The notes under the pieces: generated by a model | The model's database searches: none | What the model was told of the DNA's origin: nothing | Seen by the model: the letters and a program-made list of their open reading frames with translations, nothing else | Program-made: the position numbers and the translations under genes | NCBI RefSeq assembly: GCF_000971275.1 | Contig: NZ_LAPV01000239.1 | Span: forward strand, 1 to 53,451 | DNA: 53,451 bases | From: Devosia psychrophila | GTDB taxonomy: Bacteria > Pseudomonadota > Alphaproteobacteria > Rhizobiales > Devosiaceae | Reading direction: 5' to 3' | Shown: positions 1 to 8,613 of the stretch, in pieces | Layout of the letters: each line of letters starts with the position of its first letter | Numbering within the stretch: position 1 is the stretch's first letter

Positions 1-110
1 CCCTCAATCCCTCCCCATTCAGGGGAGGGCGGCGCCAGAACACTGATCACGGCTTTTCCTAATCCCTCCCCCCTGTGGGGAGGTGGCCCCGAAGGGGTCG
101 GGTGGGGTAG
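1..110. repeat. Intergenic palindromic repeat, family 2, copy 1
   Basis: C- and G-rich inverted arms (CCCTCCCC ... GGGGAGGG near 9-30, and CCCTCCCCCC ... GGGGAGG near 63-85) are followed by GGGTCGGGTGGGG. The same order of modules, including GGCGCCAG, recurs in reverse orientation at 53141-53216. It is non-coding. The first bases may be cut by the window edge. Confidence 0.6.
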
Positions 111-129
111 GTTTACGCACGGTGTAAAC
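111..129. promoter_or_regulatory. Perfect dyad GTTTAC-N7-GTAAAC upstream of ftsW
   Basis: Two perfect 6-base inverted arms, 111-116 and 124-129, are separated by 7 bases. The symmetry is of the size bound by a dimeric repressor, and it lies about 155 bases before ftsW. No regulator gene is adjacent, so an operator role is inference. Confidence 0.35.
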
Positions 130-285
130 TGTCCCCTTGCGGGATGGCCAGATGCCGCTTGGTGCGCGGGCTAGCATCAATGATTTCGATACAGACTCGC
201 AAAACGCAACTGTGGTTGGCAAATCGGTAACCAACGGGCTGCTACAATTGCAGACAGTTTGTACCGAGTATCCGGCTGTTCCCCC

Positions 286-1458
286 ATGATGTTCTCCCGT
301 GCCGAAAAAACGCCTCTGGCGGAGTGGTGGTGGTCGATTGACCGGGAACTGCTCGGCGCACTGATCCTCCTGATGACCTGCGGGATGGTGCTGAGCTTTG
401 CGGCCAGCCCTCCAGTGGCCGAGCGTATCGGCCTGTCGCCATGGTTTTTCGTCATTCGCCATGCGCTGTTCTGCCTGGCGGCATTGCCGGTGATGCTGGT
501 GACGTCGCTGCTCAATCACCGGCAGGCGCGTCTTGCGACACTGGTCACGCTGGTGGTGAGCCTGCTGCTGCTCTGGGCTACGCTGCGGTTCGGCACCGAG
601 GTCAAGGGCGCGCGGCGCTGGATTTCCTTCGCGGGGCAATCGGTGCAGCCCTCGGAATTCGTCAAACCGGGCTTTGCCGTGCTGGGCGCGTGGCTGTTTT
701 CGGAATCGATGATCCACAAAAACGTGCCGGGCAAAATCCTGGCAACGCTGCTGCTCGGCGCCATCGTCGGCGCGTTGTTGCTGCAGCCCGATATCGGCCA
801 AACGGCGCTGGTGATCGGCACCTATGCGGCGCTGCTGTTCCTGTCGGGTATCTCGTGGTTCCTGATTTTTGGGCTCGGCGCTGCGGGCGTCGGCCTGCTG
901 TTTGGCGCCTACATGTTTTTCCCGCACGTATCGCGTCGTATCGATACATTCCTCAACCCGGAAGGTGGCGGCAATACCTACCAGATCGACCGCGCCCTCC
1001 AGTCGCTGCTCGAAGGCGGCTGGTTCGGTCGCGGCCCGGGTGAATCCATCGCCAAGAAGCTGATCCCCGACGCCCATGCTGACTATGTGTTTTCGGCAGC
1101 GGCCGGCGAGTTCGGCATCCTGTTCTGCATGGTGCTGGTGACGCTGATCGCCTTCATCGTCATTCGCGCCATGATGGGAGCGCAAAGGCAGAGCAGCCTG
1201 TTTGCGCGTCTGGCCGCCTCGACGCTGGCCATCCAGTTCGCCATGCAGTCGGGGATCAATCTGGCCGTGAACCTCAACCTCATTCCCCCCAAGGGCATGA
1301 CGCTGCCATTCGTGTCCTATGGCGGCACGTCGATGATCGCCATCGCCTTCGGCATGGGCCTGATGCTGGCCTTTACCCGAACCAAGCCCGAAGAGCGCAT
1401 GGCAACTGGTATCCCGAGCTATCGCAGCGCGGTCGCGCCGCTGGCGCCCGCCGAATGA
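286..1458 (+). CDS. ftsW: FtsW, septal peptidoglycan glycosyltransferase (SEDS family)
   Basis: FtsW is a SEDS-family polytopic membrane enzyme that polymerises lipid II at the division septum with its partner PBP (FtsI). The 390-residue product has about ten hydrophobic segments. It carries KGARRW at 107-112, QPDIGQT near 167-173, the HADYVF...GEFG loop near 264-277, and PPKGMTLPFVSYGG at 334-347, all hallmarks of FtsW/RodA. I chose ATG 286 (289 is also possible) over a TTG at 259 because family members begin close to this MFSRAE sequence; no strong ribosome site is visible. The gene overlaps murG by 4 bases. murD, its usual upstream neighbour, is not seen in the 285 bases before it. Confidence 0.95.
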   Translation: MMFSRAEKTPLAEWWWSIDRELLGALILLMTCGMVLSFAASPPVAERIGLSPWFFVIRHALFCLAALPVMLVTSLLNHRQARLATLVTLVVSLLLLWATLRFGTEVKGARRWISFAGQSVQPSEFVKPGFAVLGAWLFSESMIHKNVPGKILATLLLGAIVGALLLQPDIGQTALVIGTYAALLFLSGISWFLIFGLGAAGVGLLFGAYMFFPHVSRRIDTFLNPEGGGNTYQIDRALQSLLEGGWFGRGPGESIAKKLIPDAHADYVFSAAAGEFGILFCMVLVTLIAFIVIRAMMGAQRQSSLFARLAASTLAIQFAMQSGINLAVNLNLIPPKGMTLPFVSYGGTSMIAIAFGMGLMLAFTRTKPEERMATGIPSYRSAVAPLAPAE

Positions 1459-2567
1459 AGACTTTCATGTTGATGGCAGGCGGCACGGGCGGACATCTGT
1501 TCCCGGCCATGGCGCTGGCGCAGGAACTGGTCCGTCGGGGCCACCGCGTCGAGTTGATGACCGATCATCGGGTAGAAAGCTATGGCAGCGACTTCCCGGC
1601 GGCGCAGATTCATATCGTGCCTTCGGCCACGCCGTCCTTGCGCAATCCGATCAAGTTCGTGACCGCCGGCTTCACGATCCTGCGCGGCATTGCGGTGGCC
1701 TTTGGCATGCTGCGCGCCAACCGCCCGGACTGCGTCATCGGCTTTGGCGGCTACCCGACGTTCCCGCCCTTCATGGCGGCGAACCTGCTGGGCATTCCCG
1801 GTATCCTGCATGAGCAGAATGCCGTGATGGGGCGCGCCAACCGCGCCCTGGGCCGGTTTGCGGACATACTGGCCCTGAGCTTTGGCGACACCAAGTTCGC
1901 GGACAGGCTGGGCCTCGAAAAGGTCATCACCGGCAATCCGGTGCGCGATCGGGTACGGGCCGTTGCGAGCACACCCTATCCGGAACTGACCGAAATTGGT
2001 CCGATCCGCTTCGTCATCTTCGGCGGCAGCCAGGGTGCCAAGGCACTGTCCGATGTGGTGCCCGCTGCCATCGGCAACCTGCCCGAAGCGCTGCGCCATC
2101 GTGTGCAGATCGTGCAGCAATGCCGGGCCGACGATCTAGACCGTGTCACCGAGAGCTACAGGCAGGCCAAGGTCAATGTCGAGCTGGCCACCTTTTTTAG
2201 CGACCTGCCGGAGCGCATTTCGCGTAGCCATCTGGTCATTGGCCGCTCCGGCGCCTCAACCATTGCGGAGCTGACGGTCCTTGGGCGGCCGGCAATCCTC
2301 GTGCCGCTGCCCGGTGCGCTCGATGCCGACCAGAAGAACAATGCGCTGGTGATGGAAAATGCCGGGGCGGGCTGGGTCGCCGAACAGGCCACGCTGTCGC
2401 CGCAATCGCTAGGCACTCGCCTCACGACCCTGTTATCAGACCCATCAACCCTCATCAAAGCTGCTGCCGCCGCCCGCTCGCTGGGCCAGCCGCGCGCCGT
2501 CGAGAAGCTGGCCGATATCGCCGAAATGCTCTCCGGCAGGAACCTCGAAGTGGATACTCGTTCATGA
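1455..2567 (+). CDS. murG: MurG, UDP-GlcNAc:lipid I N-acetylglucosaminyltransferase
   Basis: MurG transfers GlcNAc from UDP-GlcNAc to lipid I on the inner face of the cytoplasmic membrane, making lipid II for FtsW. The 370-residue length is normal for this GT28 family. Visible motifs are the N-terminal glycine loop GGTGGH (9-14), [11 protein letters not shown] (119-129), GGSQGAK (190-196), and the UDP-sugar-binding [10 protein letters not shown] (264-273) followed by [12 protein letters not shown] (286-297). The start codon overlaps the ftsW stop, and the stop overlaps murC in an ATGA, so the three genes are probably translationally coupled. Confidence 0.97.
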   Translation: MKTFMLMAGGTGGHLFPAMALAQELVRRGHRVELMTDHRVESYGSDFPAAQIHIVPSATPSLRNPIKFVTAGFTILRGIAVAFGMLRANRPDCVIGFGGYPTFPPFMAANLLGIPGILHEQNAVMGRANRALGRFADILALSFGDTKFADRLGLEKVITGNPVRDRVRAVASTPYPELTEIGPIRFVIFGGSQGAKALSDVVPAAIGNLPEALRHRVQIVQQCRADDLDRVTESYRQAKVNVELATFFSDLPERISRSHLVIGRSGASTIAELTVLGRPAILVPLPGALDADQKNNALVMENAGAGWVAEQATLSPQSLGTRLTTLLSDPSTLIKAAAAARSLGQPRAVEKLADIAEMLSGRNLEVDTRS

Positions 2568-3982
2568 AAATGCCGCGCGATATTGGCCCCGTCCACTTCA
2601 TCGGCATCGGCGGCATCGGCATGAGCGGTATTGCCGAAATCCTGCACAACCAGGGCTATACGGTGCAAGGCTCCGACGCCGCGCTTAATCCCAACGTGCA
2701 GCGCTTGCTCGACATGGGCATCAAGGTAGCGATCGGCCAAAGCGGCGATAATCTCGGCCAGGCCGAAGTGGTGGTGGTGTCCTCGGCCATCAGACGGGAC
2801 AATCCCGAGCTGGTCGCGGCCCGCGCCAGGGCGTTGCCGATCGTGCGCCGCGCCGAAATGCTGGCCGAGATCATGCGCTTCAAGACCGCCATCGCGATTG
2901 GCGGCACGCATGGCAAGACGACGACGACGACACTGGTGGCGACCCTGCTCGATGCCGGCAATCTCGATCCGACCGTGATCAATGGCGGCATCATCAATGC
3001 CTATGGCACCAACGCGCGGCTGGGCGCCGGCGAGTGGATGGTGGTCGAGGCCGACGAAAGCGACGGCACCTTCACCAAGCTGCCGGCCGACGTTGCCATC
3101 GTCACTAATATCGATCCGGAGCATCTCGACCACTATGGCGACTTCGAGGGGGTCAAGAAGGCGTTCCGCCAGTTCGTCGAGAACGTGCCTTTCTATGGCT
3201 TTGCCGTAATGTGCCTCGATCATCCAGAGGTGCAGGCGCTGGTCGGCCAGATCAAGGACCGCCGCGTCATCACCTACGGCCAGAACCCGCAGGCCGACGT
3301 GCGGCTGGTGGACCTCGAAACCATCGATGGCGTCAGCCATTTTGCGGTCGAGATCCGCGACCGTATCCGCCAGACCCAGCTGCGTATCGATGGGCTCGAA
3401 CTGCCGATGCCCGGCGTGCACAATGCGCTCAATGCGACTGCCGCCATCGCCGTGGCCGACCAGTTGCATGTGCCGGCCGAAGCCATCCGCAAGGGGCTCA
3501 AGGGCTTTACCGGCGTCAAGCGCCGCTTCACCAAGACCGGCGTGGTTGGCGGCATCACGGTGATCGACGACTACGGCCATCACCCGGTGGAAATTGCTGC
3601 GGTGCTCAAGGCCGCGCGCTCCTCGACCAAGAACGACGTCATCGCCGTGGTGCAGCCGCATCGCTATAGCCGACTCAACGATCTGTTCGACGATTTCGCT
3701 GCCTGCTTCAACGACGCGGATACCGTTATCGTCGCGCCGGTCTATGCGGCGGGCGAACAGCCGATCCCCGGCGTCACCCACGAAGAGCTGGTCAACCGCA
3801 TCCGCGCCCGCGGCCATCGCGACGCCCGCGTCATCGACCGCCCCGAAGCTCTGGCGCCACTGATCGCCAGCCGCGCCGCCGATGGCGACTATGTCGTGTG
3901 CCTTGGCGCCGGCAACATCACCCAATGGGCCGCAGCACTGCCGGCAGAGCTCGGCGCGCTGATTGGCAAGGAGCCGGAATAA
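2564..3982 (+). CDS. murC: MurC, UDP-N-acetylmuramate-L-alanine ligase
   Basis: MurC is the cytosolic ATP-dependent ligase that adds L-alanine to UDP-MurNAc, the first step of the stem peptide. The 472-residue protein has the Rossmann-like N-terminus [12 protein letters not shown] (11-22), the Mur-ligase P-loop GTHGKTTTT (114-122), the central-domain DESDGTF and [11 protein letters not shown] motifs, and the C-terminal DDYGHHPVE motif. It starts within the murG stop and is followed after only 2 bases by ddl. In most Alphaproteobacteria murB sits between murC and ddl; here it does not. Confidence 0.97.
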   Translation: MKMPRDIGPVHFIGIGGIGMSGIAEILHNQGYTVQGSDAALNPNVQRLLDMGIKVAIGQSGDNLGQAEVVVVSSAIRRDNPELVAARARALPIVRRAEMLAEIMRFKTAIAIGGTHGKTTTTTLVATLLDAGNLDPTVINGGIINAYGTNARLGAGEWMVVEADESDGTFTKLPADVAIVTNIDPEHLDHYGDFEGVKKAFRQFVENVPFYGFAVMCLDHPEVQALVGQIKDRRVITYGQNPQADVRLVDLETIDGVSHFAVEIRDRIRQTQLRIDGLELPMPGVHNALNATAAIAVADQLHVPAEAIRKGLKGFTGVKRRFTKTGVVGGITVIDDYGHHPVEIAAVLKAARSSTKNDVIAVVQPHRYSRLNDLFDDFAACFNDADTVIVAPVYAAGEQPIPGVTHEELVNRIRARGHRDARVIDRPEALAPLIASRAADGDYVVCLGAGNITQWAAALPAELGALIGKEPE

Positions 3983-3984
3983 TC

Positions 3985-4905
3985 ATGACCAAGCACGTCG
4001 CCGTCCTGATGGGGGGGCTGTCCAATGAGCGCCCGGTGTCGCTGAGTTCCGGCGCTGGTTGCGCCGAGGCGTTGCGCAATGCCGGCTATCGGGTGACCGA
4101 AGTCGATGTCGGCTATGACATTGCGGAGCGGCTGCGCGAGTTGGCGCCCGACGTCGCCTTCAATGCGCTGCATGGGCGCTTTGGCGAAGACGGCACGATC
4201 CAGGGCGTGCTGGAATTCCTGCGCATTCCCTATACCCATTCTGGTGTATTGGCCTCGGCGCTGGCGATGGACAAGCACCAGGCCAAGATCATGCTCAAGG
4301 CGGCCGGTGTGCCGGTGACTGACCACGTGATCGCCAGCCGCGCCGAGGTCGGTCGGTCGCACGTGATGGCCACGCCGTATGTGGTCAAGCCGGTGGCCGA
4401 CGGATCGAGCTTTGGCATCATGATCGTCAAGTCGGACCAGTCGCACCCGCCGCAGGAAATCCTCGGCGAGGACTGGAGGGGCGGCGAAGAACTGATGGTC
4501 GAGCGCTACATTCCGGGCCGCGAGCTGACTTGCGCCGTGATGGGCGACGTGGCCCTGGCAGTGACCGAAATCGTCACCGACCTGGCATTTTACAATTACG
4601 AGGCGAAATACTCCGCTGGCGGATCACAACATGTAATCCCGGCTCAAATTTCACCGAAAATTTACGACAAAGTCCAAAAGATGAGCCTGAAGGCGCATGC
4701 CGCGCTTGGTTGCCGCGGCATCACTCGAACTGACTTCCGCTTCAACGACGCGGCGGGAGAAGATGGTGAGCTTGTCTGTCTGGAAATCAACACCCAGCCG
4801 GGCATGACCCCCACCTCCTTGGCGCCTGAACAGGCGCTGCACGCAGGGCACTCCTTCGAAGAACTGGTCGCCTGGATGGTGGAGGACGCGAGTTGCAACA
4901 GGTAA
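3985..4905 (+). CDS. ddl: D-alanine-D-alanine ligase
   Basis: Ddl is an ATP-grasp ligase that joins two D-alanines for the pentapeptide terminus. The ATG at 3985 gives 306 residues, the usual DdlB length, and places [16 protein letters not shown] at the N-terminus. Further motifs are HGRFGEDG (63-70), [12 protein letters not shown] (133-144), the YEAKY specificity loop (205-209) expected for D-Ala-D-Ala rather than D-Ala-D-Lac, and the metal-binding [13 protein letters not shown] (267-279). A longer frame reaches back into murC but adds nothing homologous. It overlaps the TTG start of ftsQ. Confidence 0.96.
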   Translation: MTKHVAVLMGGLSNERPVSLSSGAGCAEALRNAGYRVTEVDVGYDIAERLRELAPDVAFNALHGRFGEDGTIQGVLEFLRIPYTHSGVLASALAMDKHQAKIMLKAAGVPVTDHVIASRAEVGRSHVMATPYVVKPVADGSSFGIMIVKSDQSHPPQEILGEDWRGGEELMVERYIPGRELTCAVMGDVALAVTEIVTDLAFYNYEAKYSAGGSQHVIPAQISPKIYDKVQKMSLKAHAALGCRGITRTDFRFNDAAGEDGELVCLEINTQPGMTPTSLAPEQALHAGHSFEELVAWMVEDASCNR

Positions 4906-5885
4906 AAAGCGAGACTTTTCTCGCTGGCGCAAGGATCGTCGATCCTCGCGCATTGCCTGTTCCTGTCCGCTCCCCACGGCGCAAGCTGCGCAATAACCTT
5001 GGCCGCGCCTGGGTATTGCACCGCAGAGGCATGCTGCGCAGCGCGGTCGCTGCGGCACTTCTGGTGACCGCCGCCGTCATCTATCAGGTTCGCGAGCCCA
5101 TCGCTTTTGGAGCCACTGTGCTGGCTGAAGTAGCGCAGGGCCGCTTTGTCGATGCCGGTTTTGCCATCGGCGAGATTTCCATCACCGGCCAGACGCTGAC
5201 CAGCGAACAGTCGGTATTCGACGCGCTGGGCATCGAGCCGCATACCTCCACCGTTTCCTTCGACGCCGAAGCCGCACGCCAGCGAATTGCGGAACTACCA
5301 GCAGTCGAGACGGTCAGCGTCCGCAAGACCTATCCGGGCGACGTTATCGTCGAGATCACCGAGAAAACCCCGGTTGCCCGGTGGCGTGTCGATGGCATCA
5401 CCTTCGTGGTGGATGGCGCCGGCGAGCAGATCGGCGAAGATCGCGGCGCCTATGGCGAGCTGCCGCTGGTGGTTGGCGACGGCGCAAATGACGATGCCAT
5501 GGTGATGATCCGGGCGCTCGACCAGCATCCCTTGCTGCAGGATGGGTTGATGGCCCTGTCGCGTATCGCCGATCGTCGCTGGGACCTGATCTATGATACC
5601 GGCCTGCGCATCCAGCTGCCCGAACTCGGCGTGGCTCGCGCTCTGCGCAATCTCGAGGCCTATCAGGCGGAGTATGAACTGCTCGACCGCGATCTCACGG
5701 TGATCGACCTGCGCGTTGCCAGCCTCGTCGCCGTCCGCCCGACCAAGACCGAAGAAGAACTGGCAGCAGCCGAGGAGGCCCGCAAGGCGACCATCATCGA
5801 GCGCGCCAAGTCGGGCCAGCCCTATCCCATGCCGCCGCGCAACCTTCCCTCCCAAACTTTTTCCGAACCGATGCTCCCGCAATGA
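4893..5885 (+). CDS. ftsQ: FtsQ, divisome assembly protein
   Basis: FtsQ is a bitopic inner-membrane protein that links early and late divisome components through its periplasmic domains. The 330-residue product has a basic cytoplasmic tail, one membrane segment at about 48-64, a POTRA domain (about 92-162, containing ITGQ..., [24 protein letters not shown] in short pieces) and a C-terminal beta domain. The start is a TTG at 4893, inside the end of ddl, supported by GGAGG at 4880-4884. The C-terminal tail is Pro-rich. The gene overlaps ftsA by 4 bases. Confidence 0.93.
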   Translation: MQQVKSETFLAGARIVDPRALPVPVRSPRRKLRNNLGRAWVLHRRGMLRSAVAAALLVTAAVIYQVREPIAFGATVLAEVAQGRFVDAGFAIGEISITGQTLTSEQSVFDALGIEPHTSTVSFDAEAARQRIAELPAVETVSVRKTYPGDVIVEITEKTPVARWRVDGITFVVDGAGEQIGEDRGAYGELPLVVGDGANDDAMVMIRALDQHPLLQDGLMALSRIADRRWDLIYDTGLRIQLPELGVARALRNLEAYQAEYELLDRDLTVIDLRVASLVAVRPTKTEEELAAAEEARKATIIERAKSGQPYPMPPRNLPSQTFSEPMLPQ

Positions 5886-7195
5886 TGACCGATGCCATGA
5901 CCTCCCGGCTCCGCCCCGTCCAGCCCGGCAAGACCACGCTGGTAGCGGTGCTTGATATCGGTTCGACCAAGATTTGCTGCGTCATCGCCCGTCTCACCCC
6001 GCGGGCCGAGGGCAGGGCGCTCAGGAGCCGTTCGCATCAGGCCGAGGTGATCGGCTTTGGCTACGGCCCGTCCGCGGGCGTCAAGAGCGGCGTCGTTACC
6101 GATATCGAAAAGGCTGAGCATGCCATCCGTTCGGTCGTCGGCATGGCCGAGCGCGCTGCCGGGCTGACGCTGGAATCCGTCATCGTCAATGTCACCGCGG
6201 GCCGGCTTGGCTCGGAGACCTTCTCGGCGGCGGTGTCGCTCGACGGTCAGGAAGTCGAAAAGGCCGACCTGCATCGCGTGCTGCGCGCCGTCAACGAGCG
6301 TAGCGTACGACCAGAGCGTTCGATCATACACGCGCTGCCGATCGGTTACGCGATCGATGGGCAGAAGGGCATTCGTGACCCCAAGGGCATGGTCGGCGAC
6401 AAGCTTGGCGTCGATGTCGCCGTGGTCAGCTCGGAAACCCTCGCCATGCGCAATCTGGAGCTGGTGCTGCATCGCTGTCACCTGCAGATCGAGGCGTTGA
6501 TCGCCACGCCCTATGCTTCAGGCCTTGCGACCCTTGTCGATGACGAAGCCCAGCTTGGCGTGGCCTGTATCGACTTTGGTGGCGCGACCACCACCGTCTC
6601 GGTGTTCAACGACGGCCACCTGGTCTACGCCGATGCCATCGCCATCGGCGGCCATCACCTGACCCTCGATATCGCCCGCCAGCTCTCGGTCAGCGTCGCC
6701 GACGCCGAGCGACTCAAGACCTTCTACGGCTCAGTGCTACCCGGCCAGGCCGACGAGCGTGACCTCATCGCCATCCAGCCGGTCGGTGCATCGCATGACG
6801 AAGCCCCAGGGCAGGTGGCCCGTTCGGTGCTGACCCGCATCATGCGGCCGCGCATCGAAGAAATCCTCACCGCCATCCGCGACCGCATGCAGGCAACCGG
6901 TATGATGGATGTGTGCTGCCGCCGCTTTGTACTGACTGGTGGCGCCAGCGAAATGACCGGCCTGCCCGAAGTTGCGCGCCGCACACTGGCCCGCAACGTC
7001 CGCACCGGCCGCCCGATGGGCATTGCAGGCCTGCCCGAAATGGCCAAAGGCGCCGCCTTCGCCACCGTTGCCGGCATGCTGATCTATCCGCAGGTGTGTT
7101 CTCAGGAATATCAGGAGCCCCGCGGTTCCCGCAAGTTGACCGGCACGGACGGCTATTTCCACCGCGTCGGCAATTGGCTCAAGACCAGCTTCTAG
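5882..7195 (+). CDS. ftsA: FtsA, actin-like membrane tether of FtsZ
   Basis: FtsA polymerises on the membrane, anchors the Z-ring and recruits later divisome proteins. The 437-residue sequence has the actin-fold phosphate-1 motif VLDIGSTK (23-30), the 1C domain, the phosphate-2 motif DFGGATTT (near 229), the adenosine motif LTGGASEMTG, and a C-terminal amphipathic helix ending GNWLKTSF for membrane binding. It overlaps the ftsQ stop. ftsZ normally follows directly, but here 1.4 kb with two opposing genes intervenes, and the ftsA stop overlaps the end of the opposing pseudogene. Confidence 0.96.
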   Translation: MMTDAMTSRLRPVQPGKTTLVAVLDIGSTKICCVIARLTPRAEGRALRSRSHQAEVIGFGYGPSAGVKSGVVTDIEKAEHAIRSVVGMAERAAGLTLESVIVNVTAGRLGSETFSAAVSLDGQEVEKADLHRVLRAVNERSVRPERSIIHALPIGYAIDGQKGIRDPKGMVGDKLGVDVAVVSSETLAMRNLELVLHRCHLQIEALIATPYASGLATLVDDEAQLGVACIDFGGATTTVSVFNDGHLVYADAIAIGGHHLTLDIARQLSVSVADAERLKTFYGSVLPGQADERDLIAIQPVGASHDEAPGQVARSVLTRIMRPRIEEILTAIRDRMQATGMMDVCCRRFVLTGGASEMTGLPEVARRTLARNVRTGRPMGIAGLPEMAKGAAFATVAGMLIYPQVCSQEYQEPRGSRKLTGTDGYFHRVGNWLKTSF

Positions 7196-7880
7196 GCCAG
7201 GGTGTCGGCCGGGATGGCGGGTGTCGGCGCCGTGCGTTCCAGCACGCCCCATTTGCGGGAGCGAAAAGCCAGCACCATATTGTTGGTACCGGCGACCAGT
7301 CCCTTTATCATGGCGATTTGCACCGGGTTGGCCGACGACAGCTTGCGCGACAGGTTGTTGTCGATGCCCCAGCACAGGCAGGCGCCGGCAATCAGCAGGC
7401 CGCCCGCGGTAAGCGACAGGCCCGTGCCGGTCGAGGACAGCACGGCCGCGCCGAGCACTATGGCAACGGCGCCCAGCAGCAGCCGGCGATCGACATTCTC
7501 GCGGAACACCAGCCAGGCGACCGCCATGGTGGCAATACCCTCTAGGTTGAGCAGCAGCGACCCGCTAGACGCAGTGGTTAGCGACAGGCCGAACATCAGC
7601 AACAGCGGCTCCAGCAAGCTACCGAACAGGATGACTCCGGCCAGCCGGGGCAGGTCGCCGCGCCGCAACCTGGCTTCGCTTTCACCAGCCGGATCGCGCT
7701 GCGCGCCAGATGGACGATGGCAAGCCCCGGGCCCGCGCCTAGATAGCGGATACCCGCCAGCAGCCATGGATCGACCGAGCCGATAGCGCCTTCGCCAAGG
7801 CGCGGACAGTCCGAACCGCGCCGCCGAGGCAAGCGCAAGCGGCACGCCCGGAAACAGGGATTGGGATGATCATAAGCCAC
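7192..7880 (-). pseudogene. Decayed EamA/DMT-family transporter
   Basis: Reading in from 7880 on the minus strand, EamA-like peptides appear in successive frames: ALASAARFGLSAP, then LAKAL, then IGSVDPWLLAGIRYLGAG, then a longer piece from LRRGDLPRLAGVILFG through LLLNLEGIATMAVAWLVF, CWGIDNNLSRKLSS and MIKGLVAG. At least three frame changes lie near 7803, 7785 and 7675-7690. After LVAG the homology stops, and about a third of the normal roughly 300-residue, ten-helix protein is missing at the C-terminus, where the frame ends on the ftsA stop. It is a dead drug/metabolite-type exporter. A longest-open-frame call would give a false start at 7845. Confidence 0.8.
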
Positions 7881-7926
7881 ATCCCATTGTAGCCTGCCAC
7901 TTTTTTCTGGCTAGCAGGCAGTGATC

Positions 7927-8400
7927 TTACCCACCCGCATAGGCGCTTTCCAGGTCGGCTACGATCAGCTTGCCCATTTTCAGCATAGCCTGAGTGGCGC
8001 GCTGGGAACCAGCTTTGTCGTCTCCCATAACGGTGCTGTAGATTTGCTTGGGCACGACTTGCCATGACAGGCCGAACCGGTCCGCGCACCAGCCGCACAT
8101 GCTGGCCTTGCCGCCATTGTCGACGAAGCCGTTCCAGAAGTGGTCGACCTCGGCCTGGTCGGCGCATTCGATCATGAAGCTGACGGCCCAGGAAAAGGGA
8201 AACTTGCTCGGCTCACCGCCGCTGCCGTTGAGCAGGAAGAATTTCTGGCCTGCCAGTTCGATGACGGCGGTGAATGCGGCTCCGTTGGGATCCTGGCGGT
8301 TCAGCTGTATCACCCTCGCGTCCTTGAAGGTCTCGGCGTAAAATTTGACGGCATCGTCGATGCGGTCGTCAAACCACAGGCAGGGCATAATGCTGGTCAT
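7927..8400 (-). CDS. VOC-superfamily protein, PhnB/glyoxalase-like
   Basis: A 157-residue protein of the vicinal oxygen chelate fold, in the subgroup often labelled PhnB or 3-demethylubiquinone-9 3-methyltransferase-like. MPCLWFDDRIDDAVKFYAETF at the N-terminus (in part), the FTAVIELAGQKFFLLNG strand region, the VDHFWNGFVDNGGKASMCGWCADRFGLSWQVVP segment (in part) and the C-terminal AMLKMGKLIVADLESAY all fit. The substrate is unknown. It lies on the minus strand between ftsA and ftsZ, directly upstream of the EamA remnant, and seems part of the same insertion into the division cluster. Confidence 0.85.
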   Translation of the reverse strand: MTSIMPCLWFDDRIDDAVKFYAETFKDARVIQLNRQDPNGAAFTAVIELAGQKFFLLNGSGGEPSKFPFSWAVSFMIECADQAEVDHFWNGFVDNGGKASMCGWCADRFGLSWQVVPKQIYSTVMGDDKAGSQRATQAMLKMGKLIVADLESAYAGG

Positions 8401-8528
8401 AGTCGTTTTTCCTCGTTGGGTCGGCGCTCAAGCGACGAACGGGTCAGGCTCACTTCGACATGAAAAGCGACTTTCTTGGTTTATGAAAGCTGAACAGGTA
8501 ACCGCCGAGCGTCGCAAATTGCGATCAC

Positions 8529-8566
8529 GTTAACACCGGCGAGACAATTGTTAGGAGCCGGTTAAC
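8529..8566. promoter_or_regulatory. Two GTTAAC hexamers in the ftsZ upstream region
   Basis: GTTAAC occurs at 8529-8534 and 8561-8566, 32 bases apart (about three helical turns), each next to CCGGC or GCCGG so that the pair forms a loose inverted repeat. TTAA/TTAAC are half-sites of the alphaproteobacterial cell-cycle regulator CtrA, but the standard TTAA-N7-TTAA spacing is absent. As ftsZ is cut off from ftsA it needs its own promoter, and this is the best regulatory candidate. Confidence 0.3.
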
Positions 8567-8613
8567 GTTTGGCAGGGTAAATCTTTACCAACAACGCCAC
8601 TGCGAGGCCACTC

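Noticed and set aside
2156..3925. 589-codon open frame antisense to murG and murC
   Set aside because: It is the GC-rich shadow of two certain genes, with His/Asp/Gly/Arg-rich low-quality sequence and no family motif.
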